Of a stretch of 64,000 nucleotides of DNA, positions 1-9,689 are shown in pieces. Origin of the DNA: JANJUO01 sp942492935 (lineage in GTDB: Bacteria > Bacteroidota > Ignavibacteria > Kapaibacteriales > UBA2268); contig OW818654.1 in NCBI GenBank assembly GCA_942492935.1, positions 1,798,001 through 1,862,000 of the forward strand. Direction: 5' to 3'. A model generated the notes under the pieces. That model ran no database searches, was not told the DNA's origin, and was given only the letters and a program-made list of their open reading frames with translations. The translations under genes and the position numbers were made by a program. Numbering within the stretch: the first letter of the stretch is position 1; each line of letters starts with the position of its first letter.

Positions 1-1032
1 AACAATAACTGTATCCCCTTCATCAAGACCGTCAGTAATTTGAATGTCGTTTTTAGTTCTTAATCCAATTGTAATATTGTTTGACAATGCTGCTCCATTA
101 GTATATACAAAGCATTTTTCACCATCAATGTCTGGAATTAATGCTTCGGTTGGAATTAGTAGTGCAGTATCTATTTCATCAAGCAAAATTTCAACCTCTG
201 TATAAGAACCAGAGTGAAGTTTTGATGTGTTTTGAGTTATAGCCCTCATTTTGATAGTACGAGTCATCTGGTCAATTTTTGGTTCAATAGCATAAATGGT
301 TGCAGTACTATAAATATCAGTTGATGGTATTCTAAATTTAATTTTATCACCAATTTTCAATACATTTGAATATTTTTGTGGTATGGAAAAATCAATTTTT
401 AGACTGCTAATATTTTGTAATTTAGCAATATTTGTAGTAGGGGAGATATATGCCCCTTCACTTACATAACGCAAACCCACAATTCCATCAAATGGAGCTT
501 TGATTTCTGTTTTATCTATCATAGCTTTCAAATAGTCAATTTCTGCTTTTTGAGTAATAACATCATTGGTTGCAACGTCATATTCCTCTTTGCTAACATT
601 ATTATTATCTAAAAGCTTTCGCTGTCTATTTTCTTTTAAATTTAATAATTCAAGTTTTGCAGTGGCTTTTTTCAGTTGAGCTTGCCAATCAGCATCATTA
701 AGCTTTACGAGCAACTCACCTTTCTTCACAAATTTACCTTCAGAAAATAGAATCTTTGTTATCTTTCCTGCTATTTCAGGTTTTAAATCAACTTCTTCAT
801 TACTTATAACGGTGCCATTAGTGAAAAATTTATTCCCCAATTTTTCATAACTCAATATTTTTACGTTCACGGGAATTGGCTTTACCTTAACTGCGTTTGG
901 CATAGCTTTAGTTTGATTTGATACAGTTGAATTTGGCACATTCGAGTTGGCAAATTTCGGGATAAATATCCAACCAGCCAATATAATTATGATAATTGAA
1001 ATGACAATTGGTTTAATATATTTCTTATTCAT
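1..1032 (-). CDS. Efflux RND transporter periplasmic adaptor subunit (HlyD/MFP family), 3' end outside window
   Basis: 344 codons are present from the ATG at 1032 and the frame runs off the left edge, so the C-terminus is missing. A single N-terminal hydrophobic segment (residues about 5-20) anchors it in the inner membrane. Then come the usual adaptor parts: a first lipoyl half (around VDLKPEIAGKITKILFSEGK), an alpha-hairpin rich in Lys, Leu and Glu, a second lipoyl half (APFDGIVGLRYVSEGAYI) and a beta-barrel. Family role: it links an RND pump to an outer-membrane channel in drug or metal efflux. The pump gene would be expected beyond base 1, so substrate cannot be judged. Family assignment is firm; the specific transporter is unknown. 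Confidence 0.85.
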   Translation of the reverse strand, partial: MNKKYIKPIVISIIIIILAGWIFIPKFANSNVPNSTVSNQTKAMPNAVKVKPIPVNVKILSYEKLGNKFFTNGTVISNEEVDLKPEIAGKITKILFSEGKFVKKGELLVKLNDADWQAQLKKATAKLELLNLKENRQRKLLDNNNVSKEEYDVATNDVITQKAEIDYLKAMIDKTEIKAPFDGIVGLRYVSEGAYISPTTNIAKLQNISSLKIDFSIPQKYSNVLKIGDKIKFRIPSTDIYSTATIYAIEPKIDQMTRTIKMRAITQNTSKLHSGSYTEVEILLDEIDTALLIPTEALIPDIDGEKCFVYTNGAALSNNITIGLRTKNDIQITDGLDEGDTVIV

Positions 1033-1648
1033 TATTTTTAATCTAAATATAACTTAAAAAATATATAAACGAATTATCTAAGTCAGTATTTGATTCAATA
1101 TCCATCTTCATATTATACGATTCAAAATCTACTTTGAAATCTAATCATTTAGAAGCTTAGTAGTGCGATGATAAAAAGACTGTTAGGTACTGAATTGTAA
1201 CAAAAATTTGTTTATTAGATTTTACCAATTCAATTATAAATTAATTTATAATACAAATATTTCATATAGATAAAGATAAATTTGTGTCTGTAAATATAAC
1301 TTGATAGGTAAATTAAAATAAACTATAATTATAAAATTATTATTAGTGAGATTATTGATATAGTTGCTATTTATATATTTGTCAATATAACTATTGAATA
1401 AAATATTTCATAATTATTATATAATTAATTCAATTAATTTAATATTAAATAATTTTGCTTTAACTAATTTATTAAAATAAAATAATTATATTTTTCTTTT
1501 TTTTTCTATAAATTTTTTTTACTTTTGCCACTTGAATAAATTTATTTAATGTAAAATTAAAAATTGAGATTTATGTATGTTTGTAAATTAATTAAAATGA
1601 AAATTCAAAGTTGATAGAGATGTTAAAAAGTATTTTTGGGGAGGCATT
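1033..1648. other. AT-rich intergenic region between divergent genes
   Basis: About 600 bases, extremely AT-rich with many homopolymer runs and no credible open frame. It must hold the promoters of the leftward efflux adaptor and the rightward Cache protein. The only recognisable element is TACTTTTG at 1520-1527, which fits the Bacteroidota -7 consensus TAnnTTTG, but no TTTG lies at the right distance upstream. Nothing else supportable was seen. Confidence 0.5.
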
Positions 1649-2386
1649 ATGATTTTAAAATATTCCAATTGGTCATTGTTTCATAAATTAATGTTGATTT
1701 TTTCAATTAATTTCATCTTGTTTTTTTTATTTTTCTTTTTTTATTTACTGCCGCAATATGAGAATGTGATGTTAATTGAAAAAAAACAAGGATTGAAATA
1801 TAATGTTGAAATGATCCACAATTTATTACATGAATATCAACATCGAGCGGATTCTGGAGAATTTACTCTTGAGGAAGCACAAAAAAGAGCGTTGGAAAGA
1901 ATAAAAACCATGCGTTATCAGGATGGAAAAAATTACTTTTGGGTAAACGATGACAAACCTACAATGATAATGCACCCTACTAATCAAAAACTAAACGGTA
2001 CAGATTTATCAGAAAATAAAGACCCAAACGGAAAAAAACTTTTTGTTGAAATGGTTGATGTTTGTAAAAAAGATGGGGAAGGATACGTATTTTATCAGTG
2101 GGCTAAAGTAAATGAAACTAAACCAACTGACAAAGTTTCTTATGTAAAACTTTTTAGAGATTGGGGTTGGATTATCGGTACAGGTATTTGGATTGACCAG
2201 CATGATGTAGCAATTCAAAAAGAAATAGATTCAATATATTTATACTCTTTTATTTTTATAGCAATTATAATTTTAGTAGTTATAATTATTGCAGTTAGGT
2301 TTTCGAGCAAACTATCTTCTCAAATTAAATCTTTGACTTATATTGCTCATCAAATTGCTCACGGAAATGTAGCTGACCATTTGTAA
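1649..2386 (+). CDS. Membrane-anchored single-Cache (sCache_2) sensor protein without an output domain
   Basis: 245 residues. A transmembrane segment (about 13-34) is followed by a periplasmic single-Cache domain (about 45-190). This carries the family's typical stretch: YQDGKNYFWVNDDKPTMIMHP, the later NGTDLSENKDPNGKKLF region, and WGWIIGTGIWID near its end. A second transmembrane helix (about 198-218) leads into the first helix of a HAMP-like segment, and the protein then stops. Such Cache domains normally feed a methyl-accepting or kinase module, and none is encoded here. A hairpin terminator follows at once, so a simple frameshift does not explain the missing part. The start is supported by the Shine-Dalgarno-like GGGGAGG just before the ATG. 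It may be a stand-alone sensor or a truncated chemoreceptor; ligand unknown (small carboxylates are common for the family). Confidence 0.8.
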   Translation: MILKYSNWSLFHKLMLIFSINFILFFLFFFFYLLPQYENVMLIEKKQGLKYNVEMIHNLLHEYQHRADSGEFTLEEAQKRALERIKTMRYQDGKNYFWVNDDKPTMIMHPTNQKLNGTDLSENKDPNGKKLFVEMVDVCKKDGEGYVFYQWAKVNETKPTDKVSYVKLFRDWGWIIGTGIWIDQHDVAIQKEIDSIYLYSFIFIAIIILVVIIIAVRFSSKLSSQIKSLTYIAHQIAHGNVADHL

Positions 2387-2398
2387 TGTTTGAAATAT

Positions 2399-2425
2399 GG
2401 GCTGTCTTAAATGTAAAGACAGCCC
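2399..2425. terminator. Hairpin terminator between convergent genes
   Basis: Perfect 10-bp stem, GGGCTGTCTT at 2399-2408 pairing with AAGACAGCCC at 2416-2425, with a 7-base loop. It lies 12 bases after the Cache gene stop and 13 bases before the end of leftward icmF, so it can serve both strands. The T-run is weak on either side. Confidence 0.65.
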
Positions 2426-2438
2426 ATTATTCCCATAC

Positions 2439-5400
2439 TTACATACCACGTCTATATTTACCACCTATTTCATACAGAACTTTAGTGATTTGTCCCATTG
2501 TTGCTACTTCAACTGTATTCAATAATTCTTCAAAAATATTGCCTTTACTGAGAGCTACTTCTTTCAATTTATGCAAAGCTGTTTCTATTTGAGAATTATT
2601 CTTATGTTTGAATTGATTAATTTCATCTAACCTTGATTGTTTTTCTTCGATTGATGTTCTTATAACTTGCATATTATCATAAAGATTATCGCTGTCAGAA
2701 GATTGAAATGTATTTACACCAATTATCGGATATTCTCCAGTTTGCTTCAAATATTCATAATACATTGATTCTTCTTGAATTTTTGAACGTTGATATTGTG
2801 TTTCCATTGCTCCAAGTACTCCACCACGTCTTGAAATTCTTGAAAATTCCATTAATACGGCTTCTTCAACTAACTCAGTCAATTGTTCTGTAATATATGC
2901 TCCTTGTGTAGGATTTTCATTTTTCAACATACCAAATTCTTTTGAGAGTATTAATTGAATTGCCATAGCCCTGCGAACTGATTCTTCGGTAGGTGTTGTA
3001 ATCGCCTCATCATACGAATTTGTATGCAATGAATTACAATTATCATAAAATGCTAAAAGCCCTTGCAATGTTGTTCTGATGTCGTTAAAATCAATTTCTT
3101 GAGCATGCAATGAACGTCCTGATGTTTGAATGTGATATTTTAATTTCTGACTTTTATCGTTAGCACCATATTTATTTCTCATTGCAATCGCCCATATTCT
3201 ACGTGCAACTCTTCCAATTACAGAATATTCCGGATCCATTCCATTTGAGAAGAAGAAAGAAAGATTTGGTGCAAAATCATCAATACTTATACCACGATTA
3301 AGGAAATATTCAACATAAGTAAAGCCATTTGCGAGTGTAAAAGCTAATTGTGTGATAGGATTAGCACCTGCCTCAGCTATATGATAACCACTTATACTTA
3401 ATGAGTAGTAATTTTGAATCTTATTTTTTGATAAATATTCTTGCAAATCTCCAATTAATCTCATTGCAAAATCAATTGAAAAAATTATTGTATTCTGTCC
3501 TTGGTCTTCTTTCAACATATCGGCTTGAACTGTACCACGCAATTTTCTGAAAATTTGAATTTTCAGATTTTCTTTCTCTTCATAAGATAAATTAGATAAA
3601 TTTTGCTTTTCGGTTACACGTTTTACTGCCGTCATAAAGTAGAATGCAACCATAATCGGAGCAGGTGCATTTATTGTCATCGAAACAGATGTTAATGGAT
3701 GCAACAAATCAAATCCATCAAGCAATTTATCCATATCATCAATGCAACAAACTGAAACTCCTGCTTCACCAATTTTTCCAAAAATATCAGGTTGCTCGGC
3801 TGGGTCTTCAGCATATAAAGTGATTCCATCAAATGCTACTGAAAGACGTTTTGCATCATCATTGTGGGATAAATAATGAAATCTTTTATTTGTTCTTTCT
3901 GGGCTACCTTCACCTGCAAATTGTCTTTTTGGGTCTTCGGTGGTTCGTTTAAATGGAAATACACCAGCTGTATATGGAAAATTACCGGGTAGATTTTCAA
4001 GGTAATAATATTTCAAAAGTTCTTTGTAAGATGTAAATTCTGGCAAAGCAACTTTTGGAATAGGAGTACCAGATAAACTTTTTGAAAAAAGTTTTATTGA
4101 TAATTGCTTATTTTGAATTTGATAATTTATCTCGTCTTGAGTATATTCTTTTTTAATAGATTGCCAATTTTCAATAAATTTAAGTGATTCAGGACTGAGT
4201 TGATTTTTAAATTCAATCAATTTTGAATAAATATTAGATTTTGTACTTTCATCATCAATTAAAGTATTAGAAATTTCAAGGGCTTGATATTTGTCAGCTA
4301 ATTCTGATTCTATATAAACATTTTTCTTGTAATTTCTAACAGTTTCAGCAATTTCGGATAAATAATGTACTCTGTCGTTATCAATCAAACCAAAATCTCT
4401 ATCTAATTTAGTAGGTAACATATTCATTATTGTTTGATTCACAACATAATCATTGTTGAATTTTTCTTTCATTAATGAATAAATATCTTTGAATAATCTA
4501 TTTACACCCGCATTATTAAATTGATTAGAGCAAACTGCATAAACAGGAAGTTCCAAATCATCTAAATGAGTTGTTTTATCTGTAATTAAACTATTATTTC
4601 TTATATAATTAATTAAAACTTCTCGGTAGGCATCTTCCGAGCCACGTTTTTCAAATTTATTTATTACTACAAAATCTGCTTTATCGAGCATATCAATTTT
4701 TTCTAATTGTGAAGGAGCTCCAAATTCTGCTGTCATTACATATATAGATTTATCACTAATTTCAACAACTCTGCTATCTCCTTGACCAATTCCGCTTGTT
4801 TCAACAATAATTAAGTCAAAACCGCAAGATTTCAATACACAAATTGCATCTTCAATTCTATCATTAATTTCTGCTTTACTTGAACGAGTAGCAAAACTTC
4901 TTAAATAAACTCTATCGTTATAAATTTGATTATATCTTATTCTATCACCGAGTAAAGCACCACCAGTCTGACTTTTAGTTGGGTCAATTGCAAGAATACC
5001 CACAGAAATATTATTTGTTACTGAAACGAATCTGCCAATTATTTCATCAATTAATGAACTTTTTCCACTTCCACCTGTACCAGTTATACCGAGTACTAAT
5101 GATTTACTTTTATTATGTTTTTTGTAAATATCTCTGATTTCAGAAAGTTTATTATCATCTTCAATATTTTCAATCAATGATAATTGCTTTGCAATATCAT
5201 AATGTTTATCAAAATTGTTATTTGAAATAATGTCTTCATGAATACTGAAATTTGATAAATTATTTGATTTAAATGTTTTAATTCTGCTTACTATATCATC
5301 AGCAATACCGTCAATTCCAATTTTTTGCCCGTCAATTGCGTGATATATCCTTTCGACACCATATTTTTCTAAATCAGAAATTTCAGATGGCAATATAACT

Positions 5401-5678
5401 CCTCCACCTCCACCAAATACCTTGATGTGTAAAGCGTTATTAACTTTTAATGAGTCTATTATAAATTTGAAATACTCATTATGTCCACCCTGATAACTAC
5501 TTACAAGTATAGCATCAGCATCTTCTTGTAAAGCAACAGTAATTACTTCTTTGACAGAGCGATTATGCCCAAGATGAATAACCTCTGCCCCTCTTTTTTG
5601 AAGCAATCTTCTGAAAATATTGATTGAAACATCGTGTCCATCGAATAAAGCTGCCGCAGTAACCACTCTAATATGCAT
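2439..5678 (-). CDS. icmF: Fused isobutyryl-CoA mutase (cobalamin-binding, G-protein chaperone and mutase domains)
   Basis: 1079 residues, close to the usual IcmF length. The N-terminal B12-binding domain (about 1-135) carries D13-x-H15 in FDGHDVSIN, the lower-ligand motif, and the glycine-rich FGGGGGV. A MeaB-like GTPase domain follows, with Walker A GITGTGGSGKSS at 197-208. The C-terminal half is the substrate-binding TIM barrel (NFPYTAGVFPFKR, then RQFAGEG). The domain order (B12, G protein, mutase) separates IcmF from methylmalonyl-CoA mutase. Family role: adenosylcobalamin-dependent interconversion of isobutyryl-CoA and n-butyryl-CoA, with the GTPase domain protecting and reloading the cofactor. 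The Phe in GVFPF agrees with IcmF rather than methylmalonyl-CoA mutase. It stands alone, with a bidirectional terminator downstream. The B12 supply genes are not in the window. Confidence 0.95.
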   Translation of the reverse strand: MHIRVVTAAALFDGHDVSINIFRRLLQKRGAEVIHLGHNRSVKEVITVALQEDADAILVSSYQGGHNEYFKFIIDSLKVNNALHIKVFGGGGGVILPSEISDLEKYGVERIYHAIDGQKIGIDGIADDIVSRIKTFKSNNLSNFSIHEDIISNNNFDKHYDIAKQLSLIENIEDDNKLSEIRDIYKKHNKSKSLVLGITGTGGSGKSSLIDEIIGRFVSVTNNISVGILAIDPTKSQTGGALLGDRIRYNQIYNDRVYLRSFATRSSKAEINDRIEDAICVLKSCGFDLIIVETSGIGQGDSRVVEISDKSIYVMTAEFGAPSQLEKIDMLDKADFVVINKFEKRGSEDAYREVLINYIRNNSLITDKTTHLDDLELPVYAVCSNQFNNAGVNRLFKDIYSLMKEKFNNDYVVNQTIMNMLPTKLDRDFGLIDNDRVHYLSEIAETVRNYKKNVYIESELADKYQALEISNTLIDDESTKSNIYSKLIEFKNQLSPESLKFIENWQSIKKEYTQDEINYQIQNKQLSIKLFSKSLSGTPIPKVALPEFTSYKELLKYYYLENLPGNFPYTAGVFPFKRTTEDPKRQFAGEGSPERTNKRFHYLSHNDDAKRLSVAFDGITLYAEDPAEQPDIFGKIGEAGVSVCCIDDMDKLLDGFDLLHPLTSVSMTINAPAPIMVAFYFMTAVKRVTEKQNLSNLSYEEKENLKIQIFRKLRGTVQADMLKEDQGQNTIIFSIDFAMRLIGDLQEYLSKNKIQNYYSLSISGYHIAEAGANPITQLAFTLANGFTYVEYFLNRGISIDDFAPNLSFFFSNGMDPEYSVIGRVARRIWAIAMRNKYGANDKSQKLKYHIQTSGRSLHAQEIDFNDIRTTLQGLLAFYDNCNSLHTNSYDEAITTPTEESVRRAMAIQLILSKEFGMLKNENPTQGAYITEQLTELVEEAVLMEFSRISRRGGVLGAMETQYQRSKIQEESMYYEYLKQTGEYPIIGVNTFQSSDSDNLYDNMQVIRTSIEEKQSRLDEINQFKHKNNSQIETALHKLKEVALSKGNIFEELLNTVEVATMGQITKVLYEIGGKYRRGM

Positions 5679-6097
5679 TGTATAAATCCAATAATTATCA
5701 AATATTCTATTTTAAATAATTTAATTTAGACGATAAAGTATTTTTCTTATTTGGTTCAATTTAGACAATAATTAATTTATTTTTAGCTTTAACTGATTTT
5801 ATTTTATAGTGTAATATAATGTAACTTCTCAACCGAATAATTCTTTTATTATGAATTTGCTTGTTGATTAGTATTTTTACAAAAAAAATGCTATATAAGT
5901 GATTGATTCTGAAAAAAATAAATATATTTTCTTTTGTAACAAATCTATTTTAATTTGGTTATTGATTTTGTAATTGTGTTTTTTCCAAATAATTGTAGTT
6001 TTTTTTCTGTATGGAAATATTACTTGCGTAGAATAATATTATTTTTTAATTTGGAATTAGGTTATTTTATAATTTTTAAAACTTTTTTTTGGTTTTT
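5679..6097. other. AT-rich intergenic region, divergent promoters
   Basis: About 420 bases between leftward icmF and the rightward secreted protein gene. There are long A and T runs, no open frame with coding character and no convincing hairpin. It presumably holds both promoters, but no full TTTG / TAnnTTTG pair could be placed. Confidence 0.4.
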
Positions 6098-7063
6098 ATG
6101 AAAAAATTATTTATAGTATTAATATTGATGTTCATATATGGACAATTAATATCAATTGAGTACCACCCACCTTGTGATTATGGAGCCGGTGTGATTTATC
6201 AAGGTCCTTTTATTAAGTACATACCATTATCTTGGCCACGTTTAGAAGCGGATTGTCCGAATTGTGTAATCTACATTGAGTATTATCGAAGAATAGTGGA
6301 AGGAATAATTGATTATCAAATAACAGCATATTATTTAGTTGACGAAGTAACTTGTTCAGGTTGTTCTTTAGAAGATATCATCCATTATTCAATGTTGTAT
6401 TTATTAAGTACTGTCGGTGATGAATTGTCTCCAATAATACCAAATGGTTGTACTTCCACTATTCAAATAACTAAACCACAGTGTTTGTATATGGAAACAA
6501 TAGATCCAGAAGATTTTGTACCATTACCTACATATGCAAAGGGTGATTCCCCGATAATTTCGGTTGAAACTATTAACAATATTACTGGGTATTTTCCTTG
6601 CAGTTCTTCTGGATGCTGCTATGGTGTTTACGAAGTGTGCTGGGATTATAATGGATTTGTAACCAGTATTGAACTGATTAATAATTATAGTTTTATGACT
6701 GTGTTATGTGATGTTAGCAATAACTGTGTTGATTATTGTCCAATGCCAAGCAATCCCAAAATAAAATCTTCAAATTATAATAGTTATAGTGATCCACAAA
6801 TTTATGAAAATAATAGTTATATCTATAATTTTGAAGATGCAAGTTCATTAAATTTTAAAATAATAGGAAAAAAAAATGCAGTGTATAATATAAAAATTTC
6901 GAATAACCTCGGAATTGTAATATTTAATAAGCAATGGCATAAGAATTCCTTTTTATTTGAGAACGAAATAAATATTAGTACACTCCCAACTGGTTTATAT
7001 TATATTTCGATATATTTGAGTGACTCTATCGAGTTTTCATCAAGTTTTAGCATCATTAAATAG
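6098..7063 (+). CDS. Secreted cysteine-rich protein with T9SS C-terminal sorting domain
   Basis: 321 residues from the ATG at 6098. A TTG nine bases upstream is open but lengthens the protein ahead of a normal signal peptide (MKKLFIVLILMFIYG), so it was not chosen. The body has many cysteines, often paired (CPNC, CSGC, CCYG), suggesting disulfides in an exported protein. The last 80 or so residues (from YNFEDASSLNFKIIG, ending LPTGLYYISIYL then SSFSIIK) have the pattern of the T9SS type A sorting domain, which sends proteins through the outer membrane. The central region was not recognised. A second T9SS cargo gene starts 12 bases downstream, so the two are probably co-transcribed. Confidence 0.75.
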   Translation: MKKLFIVLILMFIYGQLISIEYHPPCDYGAGVIYQGPFIKYIPLSWPRLEADCPNCVIYIEYYRRIVEGIIDYQITAYYLVDEVTCSGCSLEDIIHYSMLYLLSTVGDELSPIIPNGCTSTIQITKPQCLYMETIDPEDFVPLPTYAKGDSPIISVETINNITGYFPCSSSGCCYGVYEVCWDYNGFVTSIELINNYSFMTVLCDVSNNCVDYCPMPSNPKIKSSNYNSYSDPQIYENNSYIYNFEDASSLNFKIIGKKNAVYNIKISNNLGIVIFNKQWHKNSFLFENEINISTLPTGLYYISIYLSDSIEFSSSFSIIK

Positions 7064-7075
7064 GAATTAAAATTG

Positions 7076-8449
7076 ATGAAAAAATACATTATTATCATAA
7101 TTCTTTTTTTATCTTGTAAATTATTTTCTGATGAATTTATTCTCTCGCAAGTACATTTTGAGAAAAGTAGATTTATATTAGATATATCAAATCTTGACGA
7201 ATACAGATTTATAATTGCAACAATGCAATTAAGTATGAATGGAAGTAAATTTGAAGGAAACTATAAAATATTTCTTACTGAAGATGCTGGGAAAAGTTTT
7301 GTTGAAATTTTTAATAACTTTAAAAATATCAATATTGAAAATAAAATATTTCAGATTAAAAATATTGCATTTACAAGCGATAGTACAATTTATGCAATGA
7401 CTGATGCTGGTACGTGCGCTAAAACAACAAATCTTGGTAAAAATTGGGAAATATTTACAGTTCAATCAAATGTGGATATTTGGGTAAACCCAGATTTAAA
7501 AATGATTGATGATAATAGAGGTATATGTAGATCTAAGTCTGATGGAAATCACATTTTGATTACGGAAGATGGGTGGAAAACATATAATACTATTAATCTT
7601 GACACATCCCAGATAGGAATGTTTGCTAATATGTATGTTTTAAACGATTCAACATATTATTGTAACTTTAAATTTGTACCAATACTTAATAATTTACTTT
7701 ACTGGTCTAATGATTGGGGAAAGACTTGGAAAAAAAGAAATATTTATGAAGTTAATTTTACAATTAATGATATGGAATTTCATTTTATAAATGATAGTGT
7801 AGGTTTTCAAGTTTTCACATATTATCATGATTCTTCAACATCTTACTTGACAAAAATTTACAAAACATCTGATAATTGTAAATCATGGGAACTTAAATAC
7901 TTGGATAGTGTTTATCAAATACCACATTTTATTAAAGATATTGTATTTGAAAGTGAAAATGTTGGATTTGCTGTTGGTTATAGTAAGATGATAATCAAAA
8001 CTTTAGACCAAGGTGAAACATGGACAAAATCAACAATAGAATATTCTAATTTTGTAAACGATAATACGAGTATTCCTGAATTTAGATCTTTTATACATTT
8101 CAAAGACAAGTGGAGTTATTTACTTGCTCCAAATTCGCCTTATTTGTTGAAAATGAGTAAAGGATTGTCTGTTTTGGATATACAGAATAATAATTATTCA
8201 TCTTTAATTTTTCCAAATCCAGTTCAGTCAAGTACTTTTATAAAATTCAGATTAGATGAGCAAAAATTATTGAAAATTGATGTCTATGATAATATTGGTA
8301 ATTCTATAAAAAATATAGATTTTACTTACTATAATAAAGGTGAAAATATTATTGAAATTGACTTATCTGATGTGAATTCAGGAGTCTATTTAGTAAAATT
8401 GCAAATTCAAAATGGTCAATGCTTTTACAACAAATTAGTAAAACTATAG
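7076..8449 (+). CDS. Secreted beta-propeller protein (Ycf48/BNR-like Asp-box repeats) with T9SS sorting domain
   Basis: 457 residues from the ATG at 7076; the in-frame TTG immediately before it is less likely. A signal peptide (about 1-19) is followed by repeated Asp-box-like turns: EDAGKSF, TNLGKNWE, DWGKTWKK, SDNCKSWEL and LDQGETWTK. These mark a sialidase- or Ycf48-type propeller. The C-terminal 75 residues, beginning FPNPVQSSTFIKF and containing VNSGVYLVKL, form a T9SS type A sorting domain. The protein is expected on the cell surface or in the medium. No catalytic residues were identified, so a binding or structural role is as likely as an enzymatic one. Confidence 0.8.
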   Translation: MKKYIIIIILFLSCKLFSDEFILSQVHFEKSRFILDISNLDEYRFIIATMQLSMNGSKFEGNYKIFLTEDAGKSFVEIFNNFKNINIENKIFQIKNIAFTSDSTIYAMTDAGTCAKTTNLGKNWEIFTVQSNVDIWVNPDLKMIDDNRGICRSKSDGNHILITEDGWKTYNTINLDTSQIGMFANMYVLNDSTYYCNFKFVPILNNLLYWSNDWGKTWKKRNIYEVNFTINDMEFHFINDSVGFQVFTYYHDSSTSYLTKIYKTSDNCKSWELKYLDSVYQIPHFIKDIVFESENVGFAVGYSKMIIKTLDQGETWTKSTIEYSNFVNDNTSIPEFRSFIHFKDKWSYLLAPNSPYLLKMSKGLSVLDIQNNNYSSLIFPNPVQSSTFIKFRLDEQKLLKIDVYDNIGNSIKNIDFTYYNKGENIIEIDLSDVNSGVYLVKLQIQNGQCFYNKLVKL

Positions 8450-8656
8450 TTATGTTGAAATTTTCAGAACAAGAAATTTTAATTTTGACAAAATTTGATT
8501 TGTCAAAACTTGCTTTTGGTAGTTATAATATAAAAACATATATTGTGCCAAACAAATATACAATAGGAATGTGAAGTATTGAAATTGACAATTAATCTCT
8601 TTAATAATAAAATCCGAAAAATTTATTAAACAAGTAAAATCAAAATAATTGAACAT

Positions 8657-8692
8657 AAGCCCGGAATTTGTATCATAACCGGGCTTTTTTTT
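8657..8692 (+). terminator. Rho-independent terminator after the T9SS cargo pair
   Basis: AAGCCCGG at 8657-8664 pairs perfectly with CCGGGCTT at 8679-8686 across a 14-base loop, followed by a run of eight T (8685-8692). It ends the rightward pair. The opposite strand has few T after the stem, so it serves the leftward gene less well. Confidence 0.85.
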
Positions 8693-8699
8693 AAACTTA

Positions 8700-9650
8700 T
8701 TAAAAACTATAACCCAGAGTAATTCTAAATGTGTTATAATTCAATGAATTTGTACCAGAAACTTTAACTCTGTAATTGACCTCTCCCGATAAATCTTGTC
8801 CTAATAGCATTTTGAAACCAACTCCAACTGCAAGATAATCATCTTGAACAACTTCCCTGTGATAATCTAACAAAGGTGTATTATCAAAACTTTCCATACT
8901 TTTGTTATATTCGACTACACCTTTAATATAAGTGCCTTCTACGCCACTAAAAGAGACAGAAAAAACAGAATTAATCTGGTCTTTGAAGTCTTCTGTTCTA
9001 AAAAAGTAATTTGATGCTAAATCAAATGTCAATTTATCCATTCTATAACCAATATTACCGCCAACAAGAATTGCAAATGCTCCATCACTTAAAAAAGTAT
9101 CGGAACTATCAAATTGTCCGCTTTCAAAACTTGACGGTATTCTTAATTGAAAATTCGCCCCATAACGCAAGTCATCTGAACTGCCTTTGTAGTTAGCACC
9201 TAAACCAAAATAATCTACTCTTGTTCGACTAAAATCAGCTTTGTTCATTTTGGGTAAATTTCCCAATAAATATCCTAATGAATCATAAATAAATTTGCTT
9301 ACATATCGCTCATTCAAAGAATAAGAAGTTATTGGGATATCAGCAGTTATATTGAATTCATCAGCTACATTATAATTAAATCCCAATTCTATTCCGTAAC
9401 TTTGTAATTCAAATATATATTCACGATGGATAGGTTCATTTGTTATAGTATCTTTGAATGAAGTAGAATCCCATAAACTTGTAACAAATTTTCCATTTAA
9501 ATCATAAAAACCCGATGCAACTCCACTATTATAAGTCAAACTGATAAAATTCTTATTTTCCTTCAATTCAAATACTTTCTTCGGCACACGTTGCGAATAT
9601 ACAAATTGAAAAGATGTAATAATTAATAATAACATCAATAACTTTTTCAT
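8700..9650 (-). CDS. Outer-membrane beta-barrel protein, function unknown
   Basis: 316 residues with a clear signal peptide (about 1-19, cleavage near FVYSQ). The rest alternates polar and hydrophobic residues in strands rich in Tyr, Gly, Asn and Ser, for example FGLGANYKGSSDDLRYG, RVKVSGTNSLNYNTFRITLG, and a terminal aromatic (GYSF), as expected for an outer-membrane barrel. Family members can be porin-like or transporters, and no specific family was recognised. The next leftward gene upstream (threonine-dehydratase-like) ends 40 bases before its start. Confidence 0.65.
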   Translation of the reverse strand: MKKLLMLLLIITSFQFVYSQRVPKKVFELKENKNFISLTYNSGVASGFYDLNGKFVTSLWDSTSFKDTITNEPIHREYIFELQSYGIELGFNYNVADEFNITADIPITSYSLNERYVSKFIYDSLGYLLGNLPKMNKADFSRTRVDYFGLGANYKGSSDDLRYGANFQLRIPSSFESGQFDSSDTFLSDGAFAILVGGNIGYRMDKLTFDLASNYFFRTEDFKDQINSVFSVSFSGVEGTYIKGVVEYNKSMESFDNTPLLDYHREVVQDDYLAVGVGFKMLLGQDLSGEVNYRVKVSGTNSLNYNTFRITLGYSF

Positions 9651-9689
9651 AATCTACCTAAATTAATTATTTTTAAAATACCGTTGATA

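Noticed and set aside
2386..2440. Frameshift hiding the output domain of the Cache protein
   Set aside because: The next 50 bases hold a terminator and then the end of the convergent icmF gene, so there is no room for a lost domain.
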